The position numbers were made by a program, and so were the translations under genes. The notes under the pieces were generated by a model. It was not told the origin of the DNA. It did not search any database and saw nothing but the letters and a program-made list of their open reading frames with translations. From Baffinella frigidus (taxonomy: Eukaryota; Cryptophyceae; Cryptomonadales; Baffinellaceae): a DNA stretch of 13,348 nt. Of the stretch, positions 1 through 6,313 are shown in pieces. The stretch is from positions 176,161 to 189,508 of the forward strand of contig MU646498.1 of NCBI GenBank assembly GCA_026770585.1, written 5' to 3'. How positions within the stretch are numbered: position 1 is the first letter of the stretch; the number at the start of each line of letters is the position of its first letter.

Positions 1-11
1 AGAGACAGACA

Positions 12-46
<35 letters not shown>

Positions 47-47
47 A

Positions 48-81
<34 letters not shown>

Positions 82-88
82 GAGCGAC

Positions 89-119
<31 letters not shown>

Positions 120-220
120 CGGACAGAGAGAGAGAGCAAGACAGACAGACAGAGAGACAGACAGGCAGACAGACAGAGACAGAGACAGAGACAGACAGAC
201 AGACAGAGAGAGAGAGAGAG
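1..220. repeat. GACA/GA microsatellite
   Basis: Nearly pure purine-plus-C simple repeat: runs of (GACA)n interrupted by (GA)n stretches. There is no open frame of interest. It ends in unique GC-rich sequence at about 221. Confidence 0.95.
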
Positions 221-677
221 AAGCAACGCGGCGCAGCGAGAGGCCTCGCGCGTAGCTGCGCAGAGCTCCCCTGGGAACTGTCGTCGAGCAACCAGGGGCC
301 AAGCCGTCACAGGGGCCAAGCCCTGACCCCCGGACGCAGCGAGTCTCACCTGCTGCGCTCGGCATCGCGTGTCAGCAGTGAGCCTGAGCTTTTGACCAGT
401 ATGAGATTTGACCAGTGTTGGCGTGGTCCCCGCGGCGCGGGGGGGTGACGCGGCGGGTGTACAGCTAAGTTGAGCATAACATAAGTTGAGCATAACCTGA
501 GAGTATCTGCGGTGCTCACCAGAAGCAACCAGGCTTCTGGCGCCGCCCATCTCCCACACAGAGGACTACGAAGCGATTTTCGGACGCTGAGAGCCCGAGT
601 TTCCGCTGACTTATCCGTAGGACCCCCCCTATGCCTGTAAGGCCTACGGGTTACCTACCGTAGGGTCCTGAGGTCGG
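221..677. other. Unassigned GC-rich segment
   Basis: No gene is recognised. It contains small local duplications: AGGGGCCAAGCC twice near 293-322, TTTGACCAGT twice near 391-414, and a 16-bp unit built on AAGTTGAGCATAAC twice at about 468-498. It ends in the phrase GGGTCCTGAGGTCGGTA (663-679), which recurs at 5640 and 5928. The minus-strand open frame of 60 codons here has no protein-like features. Confidence 0.5.
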
Positions 678-797
678 TACAGGGGAACCTCGCTCATAAG
701 AAACCGCCCCTCCTAGGACCATACAGTAGGCCCATGCCTAGGGCCCTATGGTGTCCCTTGGGGGGGGGCAGTTTCTTATGAGCGAGGTACTCCTGTA
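678..797. mobile_element. MITE-like element, family A, copy 1
   Basis: A 120-bp inverted-repeat element. The left end reads TACAGGGGAACCTCGCTCAT and the right end is the near-perfect complement (ATGAGCGAGGTACTCCTGTA). The arms continue through AAGAAAC and a C-rich/G-rich pair. Every full copy starts TACAG and most end CTGTA, which fits a TA target duplication around CAGGGGTACCTCGCTCATAAGAAAC, as in Tc1/mariner-derived MITEs. It carries no coding capacity. Other copies are at 6490-6616, 7454-7574 and 9782-9901, with 3' halves at 5258-5284 and 5867-5927. Confidence 0.8.
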
Positions 798-1095
798 TTC
801 CTGGGGTGACTTCGTCGGATTGCCCCTCTCAGTCGGAGTTCCCCTACCCACACTGTGCCAGACTCTCGCAGCTCCTGATCCACACCAGAATGCTAGAGGG
901 CCCTATTCAAAACCGTTTCATTTTACAACTGGGCATTTGTGTACTAACGTTCGTGAGGATGGTCACGTAACTCTGCGAAATTAGCACAGTCACGAAGTCG
1001 GTTGCGTTATCATGGTACAAATGTGTACAACCCCACTTGTAAATAGGATCCTGCAGCATTCTCGTGTCGGCTCCTGACGTGCCCTGGCTTCTGGC
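798..1095. other. Unassigned sequence
   Basis: No exon, repeat family or RNA gene is recognised in this stretch. An open frame running to 984 starts inside the family A element and has no recognisable protein features. Confidence 0.4.
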
Positions 1096-1118
1096 TTCCG
1101 CGAGAGCAGTTCTCGACT
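1096..1118 (+). pseudogene. Short copy of the exon 1 acceptor region
   Basis: CTTCCGCGAGAGCAGTTCTC followed by GAC matches the sequence leading into the decayed exon 1 copy at 1421-1443 (CTTCCGCGTGGGCAGTTCTC then GAC). It diverges immediately afterwards. It appears to be a fragment of the exon 1 acceptor region. The phrase TGCCCTGGCTTC, nearby at 1082, 1143, 1360 and 1388, belongs to the same local duplication series. Confidence 0.5.
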
Positions 1119-1157
1119 GCTGTCGGGTTCTCTTGCCTCACGTGCCCTGGCTTCTGC

Positions 1158-1352
1158 TCACTCACTCACCCACTCACTCACCCACTCACTCACCCACTCA
1201 CCCACTCACCCACTCGCTCACTCGCTCACTCACGCACTCATGCACTCACTCGCTGGCTCACGCACGCACTCACTCACCCACTCGCTCACTCACGCACGCA
1301 CTCACGCACGCACGCACTCACGCACTCACGCACTCACTCGCTCGCTCACTCA
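1158..1352. repeat. (ACTC)n / (ACGC)n microsatellite
   Basis: A tetranucleotide array, CTCA with CCCA, CGCA and CGCT variants. Translated, it gives the artefactual Thr-His-Ser-Leu open frame on the plus strand. Related patches lie at about 1481-1530 and 1585-1600. It occupies the intron-like DNA upstream of the thioredoxin-fold exon and is unlike the telomere-type repeats of the other introns. Confidence 0.95.
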
Positions 1353-1430
1353 CTCGCGCCCTGGCTTCTGATTTGGGCCCCTGACGTGCCCTGGCTTCCA
1401 CGCACTCGCTGACTGACTCTCTTCCGCGTG

Positions 1431-1480
1431 GGCAGTTCTCGACGTCGTGGTGCGGGAACTGCGTCAAGATGCAGCCAGAC
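1431..1480 (+). pseudogene. Decayed duplicate of thioredoxin-fold exon 1 (CGNC)
   Basis: GCAG followed by TTC TCG ACG TCG TGG TGC GGG AAC TGC GTC AAG ATG CAG CCA GAC reads FSTSWCGNCVKMQPD. This equals the start of the real exon at 1608 except that active-site His is Asn (CAC to AAC). The copy stops abruptly at the Asp codon and runs into CACT repeat, so the second half of the exon and its donor are missing. It is probably a non-functional local duplication. A mutually exclusive exon is less likely because the 3' end is lost. Confidence 0.75.
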
Positions 1481-1607
1481 TACTCACTCACGCAGTCACT
1501 CGCTTACTCACTCACGCACGCACGCACTCACAGTGCGGCCACTCACGCACATCTGCCATCTCACGCACATCTGCCATCTCGGCCACTCACGCACATGCAC
1601 CATGCAG

Positions 1608-1673
1608 TTCTCGACGTCGTGGTGCGGGCACTGCGTCAAGATGCAGCCAGACTGGGAGCAGCTCGCGCAGGAG
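1608..1673 (+). CDS. Thioredoxin-fold gene, CGHC active-site exon
   Basis: Acceptor ATGCAG|TTC and donor GAG|GTGCAC bound 22 codons reading FSTSWCGHCVKMQPDWEQLA then QE. CGHC is the redox pair of PDI-family domains. The following Lys, Pro and Trp-Glu positions match helix alpha-1 of the fold. The only upstream AG close enough to be the acceptor is at 1606-1607. Because the preceding beta strand of the domain is absent from this exon, an upstream exon must exist. Confidence 0.85.
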
Positions 1674-4600
1674 GTGCACCCCCAAACCCGCAACCTTAAA
1701 CCCTAAACCCTAAACCCTAAACCCTAAACCCTAAACCCTAAACCCTGAATGCTGAACCCTAAACCCTGAACCCTCAGCCCTAAACCCTGAACCCTGAACC
1801 CTGAACCCTGAACCCTAAACCCCAAACCCCAAACCCCAAACCCCAAACCCTAAACCCCAAACGCCTGAACAGGTGCACCAGGACTACTCGGGGCTGCTGG
1901 TGGTCTCGGTGGACTGCGAAAAGAGCGCGGACCTCTGCCAGGCCTTCCAGGTTTATCTCAGACAAACCTTTCTAGAAGTCGTTTTCCTCAAGTCAATTTC
2001 CATACAAAATCCGTCAACTTACGTCAACGTATGCGTAGAGTAAAGAATAGGTTGCGAGCCCCGCGTGCCTCGCTTGACTCAACCCCGCACCGTTTACGCA
2101 ACCCATCAGGCAAACCCCGTTTACGCAATCCCACACCCTTCACTCAACCCCGCACCTCTGCCAGGCCTTCCAGGTTGCGAGCCCCGCCTGCCTCCTTTGT
2201 ACGCCCTAACCCTCACCTGGTCAAATGTTATCTCCCAAATCCGGAGACAGATATGACCAGGTCAAATCCGGAGATAGCTACCTGAACATGTTAATCCGGG
2301 AACAAGTATTTTTCTTTTAAAAGCTGGCAATGAAAATTACTACACAACAGATTACGTCCGAATCAATTGTGTAGTAATTTTCGTGCAGATTTTTTAAAAG
2401 AAAAATACTTGTTCCCGGATGAATGTCGCTGATCGACGCGTCACTCAACCCCGCACCGTTGACTCCACCCCACACCCTTCCACTCAACCCCGCACCTCTG
2501 CTAGGCCTTCCAGGTTAATCTCAAATAAACCTTTCTAGAAGTCGTTTTCCTAAAGTCGATTCCCCTACAAAATCCGTCAACTTATTCCTTACTCTACGCA
2601 TAAGTTGACGTAGAGTAAGGGGGAAAAAACTTGAACCCAAAACCCTAAAACCCTAAACCCTAAACCCCAAAACGACCCTCAACCCTAAACCCTAAACCCC
2701 AAAACCCAAACCCTAAACCCTAAACCCTAAACCGAAACCCCAGGTGCAAGGGTACCCGACAGTGATGCTGCTGACGGCGACCAAGACGCCTGAGGGCGAG
2801 CTGGGCTACCAGCCGACCCCCTACTCCAAGGTATGAGTCAGCACTATCAGTCAGCACTACAACACTATTAGTCAGCACTACACCACTATTAATCAGCACT
2901 ACAACACTATTAGTCAGCACTACAACACTATTAGTCAGTACTACACCACTAAGAGTATTGCGCTCTCCAGTGCAGAGGCTCGTGAACCTCAAGGGATTCA
3001 AAGACTTTCACCTGAACCCGAGGCCAGATTCTGGCCATGACTGTCTTATATGTGCCGAGCTCGCTCGAGAGCGGAATGCTCCTGACCACTTAGCAGCCAC
3101 CGGGGGCTTCACGGATACAGTCCATCTAAACGATTTGTACTAGAATCTTGACCATTGCCCTGGAACCTTACGGGAATTTCACCTTGAATTCAAGGTGAAA
3201 AGGTCTTCGCTCGCTGCTAAGAGGCCTGAGGCGGGCTTACCATTGGCCATTCCTTCGGGGGTCATTCGTGCAAAAGTCAATTTTGGAGCGTTTTCCGCCG
3301 GAAGCGTTGACTGCCTCAACTTCATGTGCGGGGCCGCTCAAGTTAAACCGTGTTTTTGCTATCTGGGGGGGGGGGGTCTCCTATAAAGCTATGCGAAGCT
3401 AATATAGCAAAATAAAAGAGAAATCGCCCTTAAAATAGCATAAAAAGCGGTTTAAATTGAGTGGCCTCGCACATTAAGCTGCTGGCAACTGCTGGCAACT
3501 GTTGGAGGGAAGGGCAGCGCGACGGACGAGGGTGGGCGACTGACTTGAGGATGGGGGCGCGCGACTGACCTCGAGGGTCACGTCCGGTGCCGTGTCCTAC
3601 ATTAGTACCGCACCGTCGTGTTCACTACGGGGGGGGGGGTGCCACGGGGGGTTTCGGCACACAATTTTGAGCCGCGGGTGGGGGTGCGCGGGCGGAGCAG
3701 GAACGCGCAGCAGGGCAAAATCTGGCAAGGAAAATTGCTGCACATGGGGCACGTCCCGAAGCATTTGTGTAGTAATTTTCATGAAGATTTTTAAAAGAAA
3801 AATAGTTGTTCCCGGATGAGACTGACTTGAGGATGGGGGTGGGCGGGGAGGGGCAGGAGCGCACAGCAGGAACGATGCTGGTGGGTGACTGACAGTGAGG
3901 GTTGTGCGATGGTGCAGGGTCGCACAGTGGTTAAGGGTGTCTTGAACCCGAAATCCGGAACCCAAAACCCGAAATCCGAAACCCGAAACCGGAAAGCAGG
4001 ATCGCACAGCGGGGCCGATGCTTGCGTTCCTCCGCGAGCAGAAGGCCTGCAAGGTGCGCCAACCCGAAATCCCAAGCCCGGAACCCGAAACCCGAAACCT
4101 GGAACCCGAAACCCGAAACCCGAAATGCTACACGCTAACGCACCGCCGCCCGCGGACCTGAGGGCAACCAGCCAAGTGCGGAGGTAGAGCACAGGATAGT
4201 CTCGTGGACGGGAAACCGGCCTGCCAGGCAGATTTTCTCGCTCTCTCGCTCGCTCTCTCCTTCGCTCTCTCTCTCGCTCTCTCTCGCTCCCTCTCTTTCT
4301 CACGCTCTCTCGCTCGCTCTCTCTCTTTCTCTCGCTCTCTCTCTTTCTCTCGCTCTCTCTTTCTCTCTCACTCTCTCTCGCTCCCTCTCTGGCCAAGACG
4401 ATTCGACCTGGTCGCGCCACCGCTCCCACTTAGCAGCGGCCGAGTTCCTTTTCGCCTTGAAATCAGGGCGAAATTCCGGTTGGAATCCAGGGCAGTGGAT
4501 AAGATTCTAGTACAAATCGTTTAGATGGACTGTGTCCGTGAAGCCCCCGGTGGCTGCTAAGTGGGAAGCAGCGCTAGCCTCTGAATCAGCGCTGGCGTTC

Positions 4601-5518
4601 TCGAGAGGGAGGAGGGGATGGCGGGTGACGGGGCGGGGGTGGTGTCACGCGTTGGGGGAACGGGTCTTGTCTGATACGCACACTGAATTAGGGAGTCAGA
4701 GAAGGTTTTCCCCCCTGGCACTAACCCCATGTGATGACCAACCAACCCTTAATTATTAGTGAGTCTTGTAAACGGCCACGGGGGTTGTAAACCCTAAACC
4801 CTAAACCCTAAACCCTAAAAAATAAAAGTAAAATAATAAAAATAAAAATAAAACCTAAAACCCAAACCTAAACCAGGCGAAGAACATGTTCAAGTCGCTC
4901 TTCCGGTTTCTCTGGACCCAGGTCAAGGGCGTGTTGGCCATCCAGGTGCATCCCACCCCCCCTCCCTCGAAGCCTACCGTGTGGAACTACCGCATGTCCT
5001 TTCATTTAGAAGGACCTGTCACGTCCCGATGCACGGTCACGGCCTGCATCCACCACCATCAAGGGCGTGGTGGCCATCCAGGTCTGACCCCCTCAGCGTT
5101 CTCCGACCCCCTCAGCGTTCTCTTCTCCTCTCCACCTTGAGTCCTAGTAACGGCGGTTTCCTTTTGCTTTGCGATCGATAAACGCGGGTAGCGTCCCCAT
5201 CACACACACCCCTGACCCCCTCAGCGTTCTCGGTGCATCCCACACACCCCTCCACACGTTTCTTATGAGCGAGGTAGCCCTGTAGTGCGGGTCCTGGTCG
5301 TTGATGGCTTTAAACCTAAACCCTAAACCCTAAACCCTAAACCCTAAACCCTAAACCCTAAACCCTAAACCCTAAACCTTGGGGGGCCAAACCCTAAACC
5401 CCAAACCCTGAACCCTGAACCCTAAACCCTAAATTCTAAACCCGAAACCCGAAACCCGAAACCCGAAACCCGAAACCCTAAACCCGAAACCCTAAATCAG
5501 GTGCAGATGCCCAAGTGA
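1608..5518 (+). CDS. Thioredoxin-fold (PDI-like) protein, multi-exon, 5' incomplete
   Basis: Proposed coding exons, all phase 0, are 1608-1673, 1873-1950, 2744-2830, 4000-4053, 4877-4945 and, uncertainly, 5501-5518. Joined they give about 122 residues carrying the landmarks of a thioredoxin/PDI domain: a WCGHC redox motif, a helix with Trp-Glu, a VSVDC beta strand, the GYPT cis-proline loop 43 residues after the second active-site Cys (usual spacing for PDI domains), and a final strand and helix (GYQPTPYSK then DRTAGPMLAFL). CGHC and the additional Cys pair (VDC...LC) are typical of PDI relatives that form or isomerise disulfides in the secretory pathway; that location is inferred. The N-terminus, including any signal peptide, is not found, so the gene probably begins upstream. 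No KDEL-type retention signal is seen. Recognition of the domain is firm; the exact 3' end is not. Confidence 0.8.
1674..1872 (+). repeat. Intron 1: C-strand telomere-like repeat array
   Basis: The 199-bp intron is almost entirely 7-bp repeats: CCCTAAA first, then CCCTGAA, then CCCCAAA, in homogeneous blocks from about 1695. It begins GTGCACC and ends CTGAACAG. The 9-mer AGGTGCACC occurs exactly at both boundaries (1672-1680 and 1871-1879), so the intron looks like a clean insertion flanked by a target-type duplication. Confidence 0.85.
1873..1950 (+). CDS. Thioredoxin-fold gene, VDC exon
   Basis: Acceptor AACAG|GTG and donor TTCCAG|GTTTAT bound 26 codons. They read VHQDYSGLLVVSVDCEKSAD then LCQAFQ. 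The hydrophobic LLVVSVDC is the central beta strand of the fold, and the DC...LCQ.F pattern is common in PDI relatives. The frame is phase 0 at both ends and joins the flanking exons without a shift. Confidence 0.85.
2294..2420. mobile_element. MITE-like element, family C, full copy
   Basis: A 127-bp element with about 29-bp perfect terminal inverted repeats: ATCCGGGAACAAGTATTTTT then CTTTTAAAA at the left, and its exact complement ending GTTCCCGGAT at the right. A second inner inverted repeat (AAAATTACTACACAA and TTGTGTAGTAATTTT) extends the hairpin. AT-rich interior, no coding capacity. A left-truncated relative is at 3717-3817. No target duplication is obvious. Confidence 0.8.
2587..2618. 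repeat. Stem-loop in intron 2 duplicate
   Basis: CTTACTCTACG, a 10-base loop, then CGTAGAGTAAG form a perfect 11-bp stem. The parent copy near 2009-2045 has related but rearranged sequence (ACTTACGTCAACG, then GCGTAGAGTAAAG), so the hairpin differs between the duplicates. Confidence 0.6.
2634..2743 (+). repeat. C-strand telomere-like repeats before exon 3
   Basis: CCCTAAA and CCCCAAA/AACCC repeats run directly up to the acceptor ACCCCAG|GTG of the next exon. They are in the C-rich sense orientation, like the repeats in introns 1, 3, 4 and 5. Confidence 0.85.
2744..2830 (+). CDS. Thioredoxin-fold gene, GYPT cis-Pro exon
   Basis: Acceptor CCCCAG|GTG and donor TCCAAG|GTATGA bound 29 codons starting VQGYPTVMLLTATKTPEGEL and ending GYQPTPYSK. 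GYPT is the cis-proline loop that packs against the CGHC site in thioredoxin folds. VMLL and ELGYQP are the last two beta strands. GTATGA is the strongest donor in the gene. Confidence 0.85.
2835..2951. repeat. 21-bp minisatellite beside the exon 3 donor
   Basis: About five units of AGTCAGCACTACAACACTAT-T (21 bp, starting 2849, 2870, 2891, 2912 and 2933, the last partial), with a shorter first unit starting within 5 bp of the GTATGA donor. Variation is limited to A/C and C/T changes. On the minus strand it gives an artefactual 7-residue repeat. Confidence 0.9.
2952..3085. other. Unassigned intron 3 sequence
   Basis: No exon or repeat is recognised. The short plus-strand open frame here ends inside the family B element. 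CCTGA at 3081-3085 is the left half of a possible target duplication of that element. Confidence 0.4.
3086..3224 (-). mobile_element. MITE-like element, family B, copy 1
   Basis: A 139-bp element with terminal inverted repeats (CCACTTAGCAGC at the left, GCTGCTAAGAGG at the right). It is in the opposite orientation to the copies at 4426-4564 and 7204-7341. The shared core includes CTAGTACAAATCGTTTAGAT. An internal hairpin (TTTCACCTTGA / TCAAGGTGAAA, centred on GAATTC) is perfect. CCTGA flanks both sides (3081-3085 and 3225-3229), consistent with a 5-bp target duplication. Confidence 0.8.
3225..3716. other. Unassigned intron 3 sequence with G-runs and local repeats
   Basis: It holds poly-G tracts near 3366 and 3631, CTGCTGGCAA twice at 3479-3499, and the phrase GCGACTGACTTGAGGATGGG (from about 3536), echoed at 3559 and again at 3820 just after the family C fragment. 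No convincing exon. Confidence 0.4.
3717..3817. mobile_element. MITE-like element, family C, left-truncated copy
   Basis: CTGGCAAGGAAAATTGCTGC through TTGTGTAGTAATTTTC and AAAAGAAAAATAGTTGTTCC-CGGAT matches the interior and right end of the element at 2294-2420 at about 80 percent by eye. The left terminal repeat is missing. Confidence 0.75.
3850..3942 (+). pseudogene. Degenerate copies of the exon 4 start
   Basis: Two short passages resemble the exon 4 acceptor region (AGCAG|GATCGCACAGCGG then CCGATGCTTG). GGCAGGAGCGCACAGCAGGA, followed by ACGATGCTGG, lies at about 3853. GGTGCAGGGTCGCACAGTGG lies at about 3911. Neither continues as exon. They mirror the decayed exon 1 copy at 1431 and are most simply local duplications. 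Confidence 0.5.
3943..3996 (+). repeat. CCCGAAA-type telomere-like repeats before exon 4
   Basis: AACCCGAAATCC/ACCCGAAACC units lead into the acceptor. A matching block follows the exon (4060-4125). This CCCGAAA variant differs from the CCCTAAA blocks of introns 1, 2 and 5. Confidence 0.8.
4000..4053 (+). CDS. Thioredoxin-fold gene, C-terminal helix exon
   Basis: Acceptor GAAAGCAG|GAT and donor TGCAAG|GTGCGC bound 18 codons, DRTAGPMLAFLREQKACK. After GYQPTPYSK of the previous exon this fits the usual end of a PDI-type domain, where an R-T segment leads into the last helix. Phase 0 at both ends. The exon is unusually small (54 bp) but its sequence makes sense only in this frame. Confidence 0.8.
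4060..4125 (+). repeat. CCCGAAA-type repeats after exon 4
   Basis: AACCCGAAATCCCAAGCCCG and successive ACCCGAA units begin within 10 bp of the donor. They are in the C-rich sense orientation. Confidence 0.8.
4236..4391. repeat. CT-rich microsatellite (CTCTCG/CTTTCT)
   Basis: About 155 bp of nearly pure pyrimidine on the plus strand, with G only in CTCG units. It yields artefactual Leu-Ser (plus) and Arg-Glu (minus) open frames. It lies in intron 4, upstream of a family B element. Confidence 0.95.
4426..4564 (+). mobile_element. MITE-like element, family B, copy 2
   Basis: A 139-bp element with perfect 12-bp ends, CCACTTAGCAGC and GCTGCTAAGTGG. The internal hairpin TTTCGCCTTGA/TCAGGGCGAAA has one G-T type mismatch. 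The core CTAGTACAAATCGTTTAGAT is shared with the other copies. No clear target duplication. Confidence 0.85.
4788..4875 (+). repeat. Telomere-like repeat and A-rich tract before exon 5
   Basis: CCCTAAA units, then an A-rich AAATAAAA tract (4818-4852), then CCCAAACCTAAACCAG at the acceptor. The A-rich interruption is unlike the other arrays. Confidence 0.8.
4877..4945 (+). CDS. Thioredoxin-fold gene, exon 5 (likely)
   Basis: Acceptor AAACCAG|GCG opens AKNMFKSLFRFLWTQ, then VKGVLAIQ, to the donor ATCCAG|GTGCAT (69 bp, phase 0). A shorter version could end at CAG|GTCAAG (4921). The residues are hydrophobic-basic and helical-looking, beyond the core of the thioredoxin domain. The function of this tail is unknown. 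A near-copy of its last 23 bases lies at 5059-5081 within the following intron. Confidence 0.6.
5059..5081 (+). pseudogene. Copy of the exon 5 end
   Basis: TCAAGGGCGTGGTGGCCATC then CAG|GT repeats the last 23 bases of exon 5 (4923-4945) with one change, including the donor dinucleotide. It could be a duplicated exon end, or part of an alternative longer exon. Confidence 0.55.
5258..5284. mobile_element. Family A element, solo right end
   Basis: GTTTCTTATGAGCGAGGTAG then CCCTGTA is the right terminal repeat of family A with no left arm or core. Confidence 0.75.
5312..5500 (+). repeat. C-strand telomere-like repeats, 5312-5500
   Basis: A homogeneous CCCTAAA block (to about 5378), a short GGGGGGCC interruption, mixed CCCCAAA/CCCTGAA, then a CCCGAAA block, ending AAATCAG at a possible acceptor. 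The variants are clustered rather than mixed. Confidence 0.9.
5501..5518 (+). CDS. Possible terminal exon of the thioredoxin-fold gene
   Basis: After the acceptor AAATCAG, GTG CAG ATG CCC AAG TGA would add VQMPK and stop. It is in phase with exon 5, and the junction shows the same AG|GTGCA signature. Alternatively GTGAAG at 5515 is a donor and this is a micro-exon leading on to exons I cannot see. Low confidence because the segment is so short. Confidence 0.35.
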   Translation: MQMPK

Positions 5519-5639
5519 AGGGCAGGGGAGGCAGCAGGGAGGAGAGAGGAGAGAGGGCAGGCTTCACCAGGGGGGGGGGGGGGGCAGCGTGCTCGTAGGC
5601 AACTCATACTTGAAAGGCCGAACCCACACTGTTGGTGTC
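5519..5639. other. Purine-rich sequence with 15-G run
   Basis: GGGAGGAGAGAGG-type purine sequence followed by an uninterrupted G run at 5570-5584. No gene recognised. Confidence 0.6.
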
Positions 5640-5715
5640 GGGTCCTGAGGTCGGTAGTGGGAAGGGAGCGCGCCGGTGCGGGGAGAAGAAGCGGGGAGAA
5701 GGTGCTGGTGGGTGT
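5640..5715. repeat. 76-bp direct repeat, copy 1
   Basis: GGGTCCTGAGGTCGGTAGTG through GGTGCTGGTGGGTGT recurs at 5928-6003 with a handful of changes. The left 17 bp also occur at 663-679, adjacent to family A copy 1. Confidence 0.85.
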
Positions 5716-5866
5716 GGTCCATTGAAGGATCCTGACACGATGCTCTGAGCCTCGCTGCCGCTGCCTAGTCAGAGCCTGCAGATCCTCCCCGTCTGTGTGT
5801 CACCCCACCCACTTCGCTACACCGCATAAGGGAGCGCACAAGGGGGACGAGGGGGTGGCGGTTTGG

Positions 5867-5927
5867 GCATAGCCCTACTGCAGGGTCCTAGGGGGGGGTG
5901 GTTTCTTATGAGCGAGGTACCTTTGTA
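5867..5927. mobile_element. Family A element, right half
   Basis: GCATAGCCCTACTGCAGGGT then CCTAGGGGGGGG and the terminal repeat ending GAGGTACCTTTGTA. It matches the right half of the copy at 9782-9901; the left half is absent. It directly abuts the second 76-bp repeat. Confidence 0.75.
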
Positions 5928-6003
5928 GGGTCCTGAGGTCGGTAGTGGGAAGGGAGCGCGCTGGCACTGGGAGAAGATGCGGGGAGAAGGTGCTGGTGGG
6001 TGT
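5928..6003. repeat. 76-bp direct repeat, copy 2
   Basis: Second copy of the repeat at 5640-5715, starting immediately after the family A half-element. Confidence 0.85.
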
Positions 6004-6030
6004 CGAGGGGGTGGTGGTGGCGCAAGTGAA

Positions 6031-6209
6031 AGTGCAAGCTGCTCGCGCGCGTGGGGAGGTCACACGCGAGAGAAGATCATCTCGAGGGGCCTACCCAGAG
6101 TCGTATATCACCAAGTATACAACGTATGAAGAGCAAGTGCAAGATACTGACGCCCGTGGGGAGGTCATACGAGAGAGGATCATCTCGAGGGACCTACCCA
6201 GTGTCGTAT
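6031..6209. repeat. Two diverged tandem units, period about 105 bp
   Basis: 6031-6106 and 6136-6209 share GTGGGGAGGTCA, GATCATCTCGAGGG and CCTACCCAG, ending GTCGTAT. A third, partial unit (AGTGAAAGCTGCTGACG) follows at about 6320 beyond an inverted-repeat insert. Confidence 0.75.
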
Positions 6210-6313
6210 CCTTTAAGTGGCGAGTAGGCTCATACGCCCTACGGTAGGGCCCTAGGACCTGCCTAAGATCTCTTGGTGGTCAATTTTGCCCGCCTCGCCA
6301 CTTAAGGGATACG
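6205..6313. mobile_element. Inverted-repeat element within tandem array
   Basis: CGTATCCTTTAAGTGGCGAG at the left and CTCGCCACTTAAGGGATACG at the right are complementary with one mismatch over 20 bp. The 109-bp element separates the second and third tandem units. No coding capacity and no relation to the other families beyond GGGCCCTAGG in the core. Confidence 0.7.

Larger units (their letters stand above)
1931..2620 (+). repeat. Duplicated exon-intron junction segments in intron 2
   Basis: The end of exon 2 plus the start of intron 2 (CTCTGCCAGGCCTTCCAG|GTT, 1932-1953) recurs at about 2156-2176 and, with T for C in GCTAGG, at about 2496-2516. The 2496 copy continues with about 90 bp highly similar to intron 2 (AAACCTTTCTAGAAGTCGTT, then AAATCCGTCAACTTA). 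A second shared phrase, ACTCAACCCCGCACC, precedes the copies. These look like local segmental duplications carrying a pseudo-exon end and donor site. Confidence 0.75.

Noticed and set aside
1064-1384. Plus-strand open frame rich in Thr-His-Ser-Leu
   Set aside because: Translation of the (ACTC)n microsatellite; no codon bias or motif.
2835-2951. CRISPR-like array of regularly spaced repeats
   Set aside because: Units are directly abutting 21-mers with no unique spacers, in an intron of a eukaryotic gene.
3791-4429. Longest open frame in the window (212 codons, minus strand)
   Set aside because: It is the antisense of a CT microsatellite, exon 4 and CCCGAAA repeats. The plus strand carries the recognisable PDI segment.
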